Of a stretch of DNA of 64,000 bases, positions 1 to 8,627 are shown one piece after another (position 1 is the stretch's first letter; every line of letters begins with the position of its first letter). The position numbers and the translations under genes are program-made. Source of the DNA: Bacillota bacterium (GTDB lineage: Bacteria; Bacillota; Clostridia; Christensenellales; Aristaeellaceae); NCBI GenBank assembly GCA_023436585.1, contig JAEZIN010000012.1, positions 224,744 through 288,743 on the forward strand, in the 5' to 3' direction. Below the pieces are notes generated by a model that was not told the DNA's origin, did not search any database, and saw only the letters and a program-made list of their open reading frames with translations.

Positions 1-1689
1 CACATCGGCCGAGCTCATCAGCGGATGATCTACCTGTATATCCCGGCTGGGCGAGACGGAGGAGGTTTCCCCTGCCGGGAGGCTCACCGTTTCCTGATAG
101 ATGGATACTCCATCCAGTAAGTAATTGACCTGAACCGATGCAAAAACAGCCTTGGGTTCAGCAGTAACAAGGTCCGATGGCGAGGGAGTGGCTATTTGCT
201 TTGCGGGCGTCGGCGTGTCTTTGGGCGTACGGGAGATGGAGGGCGCCGGCGTAATGCGCGGGGTAACGGAAGGGGCAATGGATATTGACGGTGCGGGCGT
301 GATGGTTGGGCTGGCCGTCGGCGTCGCAGGCAAAGGAGTGGGATACGTCAAAAGCAGATTTTGCTGTTCCTGAGTCAATTTACTTTCATACTGTATATCA
401 AGGTTGGCCGCCGCGTAAAAAAGATGCAGCGCCTCCATGGTCACATCATCCATGCTGCCGCTGGCAAGCACATCCGAATATCCCAAAGCATAAAGCTTTT
501 CCTGCAAAACAAGCAGTTCCATGCTGCCGGTCAACTGTTTATAAAGAACCAGGCCCGGAGAAACGGAAGGCGCAATGGTGACAGGCAGCTGCGAGAAAAG
601 GGATGGTGTGGGTCCCACCGTACCCGAATTCCGCGGAGAAGAAAGGATCAGGAACAAAACGCCGCACAGAAGGACAGCGAGTGCCGAAACCGGTAAAACA
701 ACCCACCGTTTTGTGTTGTCCCTTGGGAAATGCCGGCGAATATCCTGTATGAACTCCTCCGCCGTCTGATATCTGTCTTTGAAGGATGGTTGGGTGGCTT
801 TTTTCAGGATGCCATCCAGCCATGCCGGAAGGTCCGGCTGAACGGACCGGATCGGCTGGATGATCCCCTGCTCATTCTTGGTAGGCAGCCGGCCAGAGAG
901 CAGCTTGAATATACAGATGCCCACCGCATACAAGTCGGTATAGGGGCCTTGCTTTTGATCCAGAAGCTGCTCTGGCGCAGTATAGATGCCTTTTTCGGAA
1001 TGGGTGAATATCTGCTCGGCCTGCCTGGCGTGAAAGCGCGCCGACCCGAAATCCAGGAGCTTGATTTGGTTGTTTTGCAGGCAATAGATGTTATCACAGC
1101 TCACGTCCCGGTGTATCAAGTCCCGCTTGTGGACCTCATCCAACGTTTTGAGTACCTGCAAAATAATGATCATGCCTTCCTTCAGGCCAAGATGACCATT
1201 ATATGCTTTCATGTAATTATTGAGCGTGCGTCCATCCAAATACTCCATGACCAAATAAGCCGTATTGTTATCCAGAAAATAATCGTTTATCTGTACGACG
1301 CCCGGAATATGCTTGATTTTCTCCAGGCGCTGTGCTTCCTCGTGGAAGTGCCTCATGTTTTCGTCAAAGGAGCTTTGATAATCATGGGACAAGATTTTAA
1401 TGCTCATGGAATCGGGGTTCCTGGTACAAATTGATCCGGGGAAATATTCTTTTATGGCCCTTCGGACACCCAGGAATATATCCCAGGCTATATAGGTGAT
1501 CCCAAACCCGCCGCGCCCCAGCGACCTGCCGATGATATACCGTTTCTGCGGATGAATAACGCTGCCCAAAGGCAAATCCATCATATTGACGGTGCGCAGG
1601 TTTAAATCGCTGTTGCAATATGGACATTTTGCTGCTGACGCATCCGCGATAATATTCATGCAATAATAGCAATGCCGATCAGAAGCCAT
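1..1689 (-). CDS. Zinc-ribbon membrane serine/threonine kinase, 3' end off the window
   Basis: Read directly from the minus strand: 563 codons stay open from the ATG at 1689 to base 1, so the C-terminus is missing. The start follows an AGGAGG site. A zinc ribbon (Cys7, Cys10, Cys22, Cys25) precedes a Hanks-type kinase with glycine loop GRGGFG (58-63), lysine in RRAIKEYF (about 80), catalytic loop HRDVSCDN (about 190) and DFGSARF. One membrane segment follows at about 327-348, then a peptidoglycan-binding-like helical repeat (LYALGYSD region, about 375-440), a Pro/Thr-rich linker and the start of a further extracellular domain. The topology is that of a sensor kinase with its kinase domain inside the cell. 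It lies at the promoter-distal end of the type VII secretion block, so the FHA domains encoded upstream are candidate readers of its phosphorylation. Kinase identity is certain by motif; substrates are inferred. Confidence 0.9.
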   Translation of the reverse strand, partial: MASDRHCYYCMNIIADASAAKCPYCNSDLNLRTVNMMDLPLGSVIHPQKRYIIGRSLGRGGFGITYIAWDIFLGVRRAIKEYFPGSICTRNPDSMSIKILSHDYQSSFDENMRHFHEEAQRLEKIKHIPGVVQINDYFLDNNTAYLVMEYLDGRTLNNYMKAYNGHLGLKEGMIIILQVLKTLDEVHKRDLIHRDVSCDNIYCLQNNQIKLLDFGSARFHARQAEQIFTHSEKGIYTAPEQLLDQKQGPYTDLYAVGICIFKLLSGRLPTKNEQGIIQPIRSVQPDLPAWLDGILKKATQPSFKDRYQTAEEFIQDIRRHFPRDNTKRWVVLPVSALAVLLCGVLFLILSSPRNSGTVGPTPSLFSQLPVTIAPSVSPGLVLYKQLTGSMELLVLQEKLYALGYSDVLASGSMDDVTMEALHLFYAAANLDIQYESKLTQEQQNLLLTYPTPLPATPTASPTITPAPSISIAPSVTPRITPAPSISRTPKDTPTPAKQIATPSPSDLVTAEPKAVFASVQVNYLLDGVSIYQETVSLPAGETSSVSPSRDIQVDHPLMSSADV

Positions 1690-1808
1690 CTGCCCGTTTC
1701 CCTCCTTTGTGACCCCTGCGCATTGCGGGAGAAATAAAATAATCAATAGCTATAAAGCGGCGGCTTCCATGGCGCCGTAGCCGAGTTTCAAATATGGATA
1801 CTCATGTT

Positions 1809-4800
1809 CTATATTGGCTGGCCGGAAAGATCGTATCTTGCTTCAGATTCCAAATTCCCGGCTTGATCATAGACCCTCTCCATTTTTGCGTACCCCCCTT
1901 TTCGCTCCACAGGCTCGCCATCCGTGCCAAAATACACTTCACGCACCACCTGGCCCTTGGCATTGTATCCCCTCTCCAGCCTGGCATACCCCAAAGAGTT
2001 ACAAACCAAAGCAAGATCGGCATTCAGGTATGTTTCTGATGCCACCAGGCCTTTTTCGCTGTATGCGTACTGCACGGCCGCATAGCCATCCTCCCTGAGG
2101 ACAGGCATGCCGGACACATCCAGGTACAATATTTCTATCACTTTCCGCTGTTCGTTGTATGTACGCTGAATCTGCGCATACCCGCCCCGAGTCATCATCT
2201 TTTCACCGGACGCATCCATATACCACTGGCGCCGTATATTCCCCGCGGAATCATATTGGTTCCCCAAAGCATAATATCCGCTTGAAAGTGCAACAGGCTG
2301 ATCATTTTCATCAAGATACCATTCCTTTATGGCACGCCCGGAAGCATCATACTCCCTGCAGACGGATGCATAGCCTTCCGGGCGGCGCACCGGGAGATTC
2401 ATGGAAAAGTACATTTCCCGAATGACAAACCCCGCTTCGTTATACACACGTTTGAAGCTGGTATAGCCACTGCTGTTTCGTTGGGGCTGCATGTTTTCAT
2501 CCAGGTATGCTTCGGATGTTATGCGCCCCCGGTCATCGTACGTACGGACGACTGCCGCGTAACCTCGGTCTGCGCTGTACAGTTTACCGCCCGGCGCAAA
2601 ATAACTCTCCGTCAGCAGGTTTCCAGCGGCATCATATGTGCGTTCTACGCTGCTTGCGCCGGATTTGTTGATGGTTTCCTTCCCCTGTTCATCCAGATAT
2701 GACTCCCGTGTCACCTTGCCGTTCTTGTCATATTCCCTGGCAATGGCCGCATAGCCGCCGGAGAGAAAAACCGGCCTATCCTCAGCATCATAAAAGCTTT
2801 CCAGCTTCACTTTTCCTGATGTGTCATATTCCATGCGTAGGATCGCATAGCCATTGGAAAGCAAAAGCGGCTTCCAATCCGTGTTCAGATAGGCCTGATA
2901 CGTCATTTGCCCTTTTGCATCATACTCGCGCCGGATTCCCGCATAACCGGCCGCCAAAAGAACCGGCTTAGCCAGCGTATCAAAATACTGCTCCAGTATC
3001 GTCCTTCCATTTTCGGTATACTGCCTGTATACCATCGCATACCCCTGCTGGCGCAGGCACAACTCCCCATCTGTTCCCAAATACCGTTCCAGGGCAATGT
3101 TTCCAAACCCGTCGTATTCCCTTTCCACCGCGGCATACCCGTTTTTAATCAGCATGGGCTGCCCGTGCTGGTCAAAGTACGCCTCGCTTATAACCGCTTT
3201 TTTTTCATTGTATATCCGTTCCACACGGGCGTACCCCTTATTTGTCACCACAGGGGCACCCTGTTGATCGAAATACGCTTCATACGATACATTGCCCGCA
3301 GCGTCATAACGCTTTTCAATGCGTGCATATCCATTGGAAGACAAGGTCAAACGCCCTTCTTCATCCAAATACTTTTCTTCCAACATCTTGTTCTGTTCGT
3401 TGTATGACTTCTCAAGCGCGCTGTATCCCAAAGCGCATGACACAGCTTCGCCAGTTTGCGAAAAATAGCGCTCCTCAATTATGTTGCCGCTCTTGTCATA
3501 TGCTTTTGTTACCTCATGATAGCCTGCCTTGCATAGGACCGCTTTATCATCGGGGCCGAAATAAGATTCTTTCACCATCTGATTGTTATTGTTGTATTCC
3601 CGCACCACCCTGGCAAAGCCTCCCGGTCCTGACACCGGCGCCTCGTTCTCGTCAAAATAGCTTTCGCCAGCAATCCTGCCTGCCTCATCATACGTTTTTT
3701 GTATCCCGGCATAGCCGGATGATAAGCGGACAAGCTGCCCATCCGCACCGTAATACCATTCCGAGAGAACCTGCCTTTTACGGTTGAATGTGCGTTTTAC
3801 CCCGGCATAGCCGGAAGACAGCAGGCGTGGATCCCCGTTTGCATCAAAATACTCTTCTTCTATGATGTTTCTGTTCCGGTCGTATGCACGGGTCACAGCG
3901 GCATAGCCCCGCTTGGACAGGACAGGCTTCAGGGAGGCGTCGTAATACTCCTGCCTTATGATATTGCCGCTGCGATGGGTGTTCACAAGCCTGGCATATC
4001 CCATGGACGTCATTACCAATTCACCCTGTGTTCCATAATAGGTGATGGTTTTGGGCTGATCCCTGTCATCATAGGTATACTCTACAGCGGCAAAGCCGTC
4101 CTTCAGGCATATGGGCTTGCCGTCGGCGCCAAAGTAGGACTCCAGCTTCACAAGCTTGTCAGCATTATACGTATAGGCAACCCTGGCATAGCCGCTGCTT
4201 TGGACGAGCAGCATGCCGCTTTCGTCGTAATATGAGCAGGATAGCTTGCGCGAGCCGTCGTATGTTTGCACCATGGCCGCATACCCCGGTTTGGCTACGA
4301 CAGGCATACCTCCGGCGTCATAATACCTTACGGAATGGACAATACTGGTGCTCTTGCGTTCATAATCCACAAAGGCGTATCCGTCTTTGCAAAGCATATA
4401 CCGGCCCTGTTCATCCAGGAATTCCTGCTTTGTCAGCAGGCCGTTTTCGCTGTAGGTAATGATTTGGGTAGCAAACAAACCGGGTGGTACTACGGGCTTG
4501 CCCTCCGTATCAAAGTACTCCACCTTGCGCAGCTTTCGCCCTTTGTAGGTGTTCACCACCTTGGCATACCCCTGGGGAAGCAAAAAAACGCTGCCGTCAG
4601 CTTTATAAAATACTGTCTCCAGCAGCCTACCGAAACCATCAAACCGGCTTACCTGCCTGGCATAACCATGCGTTGTATCCACCAGTTTCCCTTGCGTGTC
4701 GTAGTAGCAGACCTCAAGGGGTTTAAAACGCCCATTCAAGGTGCGTGTATAGGATGAGTAACCCTCCCGGCACGTTGCGGGCTGCCCGTTTTTATCCAGC

Positions 4801-4943
4801 CAGGCGCATGACACAATATGTCCGTGTTCATATGTATAAGCCGCATGCGGCTCTTCTTCTACGCCGAAAGCTGCAGGCAAGACTGTCAGAAAGCAAAGCA
4901 ACAAGCAGATCCCTGCGATCTGCCTGTACCTTTTCATGCGCAT
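1809..4943 (-). CDS. Secreted protein of about thirty 32-residue YD-like repeats
   Basis: 1044 residues. The first 27 residues form a Sec signal peptide (basic MRMKRYRQ, hydrophobic core, cleavage near AAFG-VE). The rest is about 31 copies of a 32-residue unit with the pattern GYAxxxRxYDxxGxxxxExYxDxxGxPV, so nearly the whole mature protein is one repeat array. The tyrosine-aspartate spacing recalls YD/RHS and other beta-solenoid repeats, but I do not recognise an exact family. There is no lipobox, LPXTG motif or C-terminal membrane anchor. An AGGAGGGGG site lies upstream; the ATG at 4937 is an alternative start. It sits between the lipase and the kinase of the type VII locus, on the same strand. 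A surface or released binding scaffold is plausible but unproven. Confidence 0.85.
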   Translation of the reverse strand: MRMKRYRQIAGICLLLCFLTVLPAAFGVEEEPHAAYTYEHGHIVSCAWLDKNGQPATCREGYSSYTRTLNGRFKPLEVCYYDTQGKLVDTTHGYARQVSRFDGFGRLLETVFYKADGSVFLLPQGYAKVVNTYKGRKLRKVEYFDTEGKPVVPPGLFATQIITYSENGLLTKQEFLDEQGRYMLCKDGYAFVDYERKSTSIVHSVRYYDAGGMPVVAKPGYAAMVQTYDGSRKLSCSYYDESGMLLVQSSGYARVAYTYNADKLVKLESYFGADGKPICLKDGFAAVEYTYDDRDQPKTITYYGTQGELVMTSMGYARLVNTHRSGNIIRQEYYDASLKPVLSKRGYAAVTRAYDRNRNIIEEEYFDANGDPRLLSSGYAGVKRTFNRKRQVLSEWYYGADGQLVRLSSGYAGIQKTYDEAGRIAGESYFDENEAPVSGPGGFARVVREYNNNNQMVKESYFGPDDKAVLCKAGYHEVTKAYDKSGNIIEERYFSQTGEAVSCALGYSALEKSYNEQNKMLEEKYLDEEGRLTLSSNGYARIEKRYDAAGNVSYEAYFDQQGAPVVTNKGYARVERIYNEKKAVISEAYFDQHGQPMLIKNGYAAVEREYDGFGNIALERYLGTDGELCLRQQGYAMVYRQYTENGRTILEQYFDTLAKPVLLAAGYAGIRREYDAKGQMTYQAYLNTDWKPLLLSNGYAILRMEYDTSGKVKLESFYDAEDRPVFLSGGYAAIAREYDKNGKVTRESYLDEQGKETINKSGASSVERTYDAAGNLLTESYFAPGGKLYSADRGYAAVVRTYDDRGRITSEAYLDENMQPQRNSSGYTSFKRVYNEAGFVIREMYFSMNLPVRRPEGYASVCREYDASGRAIKEWYLDENDQPVALSSGYYALGNQYDSAGNIRRQWYMDASGEKMMTRGGYAQIQRTYNEQRKVIEILYLDVSGMPVLREDGYAAVQYAYSEKGLVASETYLNADLALVCNSLGYARLERGYNAKGQVVREVYFGTDGEPVERKGGYAKMERVYDQAGNLESEARYDLSGQPI
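1812..4770 (-). repeat. 96-bp coding tandem repeat array
   Basis: Inside the secreted repeat protein the DNA shows a 96-base period marked by recurring gcatagcc / catactc / tcatcaaa-type words. Copies are diverged, so the array is old, or selected at protein level rather than recently amplified. The period equals the 32-residue protein unit exactly. Confidence 0.8.
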
Positions 4944-4984
4944 GGGATGAAATCCCCCTCCTTTCCCGCTAATGCCACATTTTT

Positions 4985-7210
4985 TTACATCGCGAGCTTG
5001 CTTGTGTAAAACTGCCTGATTGCCCCAGACGGGTTAAACGGGAACGGGAATGATTGCCGGATGGCCTTTGTTCCGTTTTCAATAAGCCATCTTCCACCTT
5101 TTTCAAGGAAAGAACCAGCCTTCTGTGCGGAATTCCTGATAACATTTCCCGCCTGATGAAGCGTTTGTCCGGCAGCGCTGATCACCTGGCCCGCGGCGTT
5201 CTTCACGTTTTGAAAGCCGTTGGATACCGTACGGATAAAATCGCCGGTTGTGCGCTTCACATACTCCACAGCCTTTTTAATGCCGCCCCTGATGGCATTG
5301 CCCACACGCATGAGCCCTTGCCCAGCCTTTTTGATAATGTTGCCCACCGCAGAAAACCCGTTCAGGAAAATCTTCGCAAGCCCCTTTACGCCGTCCCAGA
5401 TCATGGAGAAAACATTCCCCAGGGCCGACTTTCCAATCTTGGTAATTCGTTTGAATTCCCGAAAATCTGTACGGATGCGTGACGCCACAGAAGCGTCTTT
5501 TTCCTTGGCATGATCCAGGAAGTCCCCCATGGCCTTATGGAGGCGCTGCATTTTGTCCGCCTGTCCCTCATAAAAGCGGCCCTTGTCCATTAAGTTCTGC
5601 CCCGCATGCGCAAGATGGCGGTGACTGCTGTGCTCATGCACATTTGTGATTCTTGCGCGTATCTGCATCAGGCGGCCGGCGGCATCTTCATACCTGTCCC
5701 TTGCGCGGGCAGCGAACTTCTCCGGAGCGCTGCTGCCATATTCGATGCGCATTATCCCGGCGGCGCTAAAGCTGCCCGCCCGCGTGTTGGATACAGTATA
5801 GGCATTCAAATCGCCGGTCATCAAATCTCTGTACAGCTTTTGAAAATAGTTGACCAGATCGTTATACGCACCGGTGAGGAATAACCCGACTTTTTCAAAC
5901 GCGACCTTGATTGCCTCGAATAAGATTGTTGCCGCCTCAATCAACGCCTTAATGCTTTGTATGATCATTTGCACCTTGGCAGACAGTTTCAGAAGGTTCA
6001 TCAACAGGACATTGGCGCCTATATAGACGACCAATGTAAGCGCAAGCTGCAATACTTGGGCAAACTCTTCCCCCACATGATCTTTTAGTTTATTGGCCAG
6101 CCACTGGGCGAGCCAGGCACTGTTTTCCGCAATCAGCGCCTGCCCTTCCTTGGTGGTCAGCAGGAGCGCCAGCAAAATGGGCAGAACCTCCAGACCACCG
6201 TCGGCAAACTCCAGCAGTGTCAAGTCCCCGCCGTTGAGAGCAGGAACCCCTTGCTTATACTGCATGATCTGCATGATTGTAAGCGCGTATTTTTCCCGCT
6301 GATCCGGGGTAAGGGACATGATATGCTCCATCATTTTCTCAACAAAAAGGGAAAACTCCCCACGCTCTCCTTCGCCGTTGAGGAGCAAATTCCCGTTTTC
6401 ATCGGTGTGATACAAGAAATAGATATCGTGATAGCCTACAAAGTCAAAGCCATCCACGCTGGTATCCAGGTAGACAGTATGAGCCGCAGGAATGATCTTT
6501 TGAAAGCACTGGCTGACGTAGTCGTTGTTGCCATTGATGCCGTACATTCTTTCAAGAATCTGGGCAAATTGCGGATTGCGCTGGAAATACTCGATAGCTT
6601 CCGGAGAAAAGCCCTGCCCGTCCATGGAATAGCAGTTGTCAATCAGGTTAGCATATTTTCCGTTCAACCCATGCTCACCGTCAAACAGATTCAGCATGAT
6701 ATATTGCGCCTTGTTGCCGCCCTTGGAATGGCCGGTGATGGTCATATCCATATCTTCGGTGATATACCCGTTGTCCGCCAGTTCTTTGAAATAGGCCAAT
6801 GCCCGCTCCTGCTGTACGGTGGATACGGACGCGGCGCCCTGGCCGTTGTCTATCCACTCGCTGTCGCTGGTGCCGCGGAAGGATAGAATGGTTTGCTGCT
6901 TCCCCGCCTCGTTCGTATATGTATATAAAGCACCGTTGGTGCCTTCGTCACGGTCCCCGGAAAAACGGCTGCTGTGCTCCAACTGTATGTCATTGTAGGA
7001 GGTATTGGCCTTCACCATTTTCTCCAGCTTCTCGATGTGGACCAATTCATCTCCCTGCTTATCCGGCGCAAGTTTTGAGACGTTTGCCCTGGCGTCGCTT
7101 AAGAGCGTTTCAATGGATACAGGGCTTTGAGGCGTATATTCCAAATAGGCGACGGAATTCAAAAAGGCGGTAACGTCGATCGTTTCCTTATTATCCTGAT
7201 ATACGCTCAT
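4985..7210 (-). CDS. Lipase-type putative type VII effector, lipase first, export domain last
   Basis: 741 residues from the chosen ATG at 7210, which follows GGAGGG by seven bases and overlaps the previous stop as ATGA; the ATG at 7225 lies within that Shine-Dalgarno region. Residues 1-340 look like a DUF2974/Mbeg1-type alpha/beta hydrolase with nucleophile elbow GHSKGG (about 160-165) and a candidate catalytic His in VGYHDIYF. Hydrophobic helices follow (about 340-440). From about residue 480 comes a helical domain with the landmarks GIMRIEYGSSA, EHSSH and IGKSALG, shared with the 421-residue protein encoded at 8628-9893, and then an alanine/glycine-rich amphipathic tail. Staphylococcus aureus TslA is a known type VII lipase with the same reversed order and a lipoprotein immunity partner. 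Antibacterial action is inferred; the hydrolase fold is seen in the motifs. Confidence 0.8.
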   Translation of the reverse strand: MSVYQDNKETIDVTAFLNSVAYLEYTPQSPVSIETLLSDARANVSKLAPDKQGDELVHIEKLEKMVKANTSYNDIQLEHSSRFSGDRDEGTNGALYTYTNEAGKQQTILSFRGTSDSEWIDNGQGAASVSTVQQERALAYFKELADNGYITEDMDMTITGHSKGGNKAQYIMLNLFDGEHGLNGKYANLIDNCYSMDGQGFSPEAIEYFQRNPQFAQILERMYGINGNNDYVSQCFQKIIPAAHTVYLDTSVDGFDFVGYHDIYFLYHTDENGNLLLNGEGERGEFSLFVEKMMEHIMSLTPDQREKYALTIMQIMQYKQGVPALNGGDLTLLEFADGGLEVLPILLALLLTTKEGQALIAENSAWLAQWLANKLKDHVGEEFAQVLQLALTLVVYIGANVLLMNLLKLSAKVQMIIQSIKALIEAATILFEAIKVAFEKVGLFLTGAYNDLVNYFQKLYRDLMTGDLNAYTVSNTRAGSFSAAGIMRIEYGSSAPEKFAARARDRYEDAAGRLMQIRARITNVHEHSSHRHLAHAGQNLMDKGRFYEGQADKMQRLHKAMGDFLDHAKEKDASVASRIRTDFREFKRITKIGKSALGNVFSMIWDGVKGLAKIFLNGFSAVGNIIKKAGQGLMRVGNAIRGGIKKAVEYVKRTTGDFIRTVSNGFQNVKNAAGQVISAAGQTLHQAGNVIRNSAQKAGSFLEKGGRWLIENGTKAIRQSFPFPFNPSGAIRQFYTSKLAM

Positions 7211-7845
7211 GACTGCTCCCTCCATTGACAGGTCCTAAGTGAAAAGTCATCCTCCAAACGGAACTCCCCCACGGCCTTCCACATGCCGGGGCGCAGATAT
7301 TTCAAATATTCCTCGGGCTCAACCTTTTCCAAGTCCGCTGATGTGACGTACACAATCGTCAGGGCTGCCATGATCCCTCGCTCCCGAAGCGTATGGCGCA
7401 GCCTTTCCGCGGCATCCGCGCGCTCTTGCGCTGTATACGGCTGAGCCGTAAAAAAGATCCCCCGGATATCGGCTCCGCTGTCCCGCAAATAAGCTTCAAG
7501 GCCCATAGCCGGGGAAAACCAGGCGGGTTGCGGCTGATTTGCCGGGAGCGCAAGACATTTTGCATCCGGGTATACGTTACGGACGGCACCTTGCAGCGCC
7601 GCCTGCACATCCCCTTGAAGCATGTAGGCCATCACGTTATCCCGGCAGACGCTCTCCCCGTTTTCTTCCACCAGTTCGGCATATAGCCTGGCCTTGGGGC
7701 AGGCCTCGCAGGAAACCCTTGCCCTGGAAGACGGATGTCCAAGGCTCCCGCCTGAAAACTCCACAAACGTGAAAGGCATGCCATATTTTTGGGTAAGCGC
7801 CGCGATAATTTTCGTTGGGCTGAATTTCAGTAGAGCATTGAACAT
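7207..7845 (-). CDS. Cytosolic paralogue of the adjacent lipoprotein
   Basis: 212 residues from the ATG at 7845 (AGGAG ten bases upstream); a longer reading from 7887 would overlap the previous gene. It lacks a signal peptide. It aligns with the lipoprotein at 7851-8561 along most of its length: YGxxFxFV, GGSxGxP, PxARL, DNVxAYxxQ and VQA positions are shared. The stop overlaps the lipase start by four bases, so the two are probably translationally coupled. No known family recognised. Position next to a probable lipase effector suggests an immunity protein or an effector-specific chaperone that neutralises the enzyme inside the producer. Confidence 0.8.
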   Translation of the reverse strand: MFNALLKFSPTKIIAALTQKYGMPFTFVEFSGGSLGHPSSRARVSCEACPKARLYAELVEENGESVCRDNVMAYMLQGDVQAALQGAVRNVYPDAKCLALPANQPQPAWFSPAMGLEAYLRDSGADIRGIFFTAQPYTAQERADAAERLRHTLRERGIMAALTIVYVTSADLEKVEPEEYLKYLRPGMWKAVGEFRLEDDFSLRTCQWREQS

Positions 7846-7850
7846 TCCGA

Positions 7851-8561
7851 TCACACTCCTGCCGGTTTCAAAGTCCCATTTTCCCATGAGACAGTAGTTT
7901 CTTTACCATCTGATCCCATTCGAATTTCGCCGCGCACGACGCAATTGGAAAGGATCAGGTATTTTTCATACGTATCCGCCGTAATCTCCGGCAGCATGCC
8001 GGCATTGACGTAGCTTAGGGTTGCGGCGGTGGAAATATCTTCTTTCTTCAACAAGTTAAGCAACGCAACGGCATCCTGCTCCCTGGCGGCCGGATCCCCA
8101 GCGGTAAAAATATAAACGTGCACAGACGCACCGGGGTCCGCCATATATTCCTGAATGGTCATGGGATAATCGACGGAAAGCTTCTGCGGATTGGCTGTAG
8201 GTATGGAGATACAGCGGCTGTTCTCATAAACTTCTGGGATCAGCGCGTCAAAACGGGCCTGCACCTGGTCTTGCATCAAATACGCAGTAACATTGTCGCC
8301 GTCAAGCACTTGAAAACCATCCCGGAAGCTGGCTATGAGGCGGGCACCGGGCAAAGCATCTGATACCATGCTGATCTGATACGCCGGGCTGCCTATGCTC
8401 CCCCCGACAGCGGCTACAAAAGAAAAGTCAAGGCCATATTTTTCGGATACCTGAGCGGTGAGCTTTTGCGGATCAATCTGCTGCTGTTTGGATGGCTGGC
8501 AGCCTGCCAGGAGGAGCAGTACCAGGATCAGGACAGGGCCGATGAAAATATGCCTGCGCAT
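7851..8561 (-). CDS. Lipoprotein, candidate immunity protein of the lipase
   Basis: 236 residues. The N-terminus is a type II signal peptide: MRRH, a long hydrophobic stretch, and lipobox LLAG-C at about residues 17-21, so the mature protein is attached to the outer face of the membrane. The ATG at 8561 lies seven bases after AGGAGG. The mature part is paralogous to the product of 7207-7845. TilA, which protects S. aureus from the type VII lipase TslA, is also a lipoprotein, which makes an immunity role attractive here; no sequence similarity to TilA is claimed. Confidence 0.8.
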   Translation of the reverse strand: MRRHIFIGPVLILVLLLLAGCQPSKQQQIDPQKLTAQVSEKYGLDFSFVAAVGGSIGSPAYQISMVSDALPGARLIASFRDGFQVLDGDNVTAYLMQDQVQARFDALIPEVYENSRCISIPTANPQKLSVDYPMTIQEYMADPGASVHVYIFTAGDPAAREQDAVALLNLLKKEDISTAATLSYVNAGMLPEITADTYEKYLILSNCVVRGEIRMGSDGKETTVSWENGTLKPAGV

Positions 8562-8627
8562 CACCGCGCCTCCTTTGCCTTGTCGATTTGACCCATGCTT
8601 TTACAGGCGAGCACTCTTTAAATTAAA

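Noticed and set aside
730..1434. Long plus-strand open frame opposite the kinase gene
   Set aside because: The minus strand carries unmistakable kinase motifs over the same bases; the plus frame has no ribosome site or recognisable domain.
1812..4770. Regular 96-base periodicity resembling a CRISPR array
   Set aside because: The period is a continuous coding repeat with diverged units and no unique spacers.
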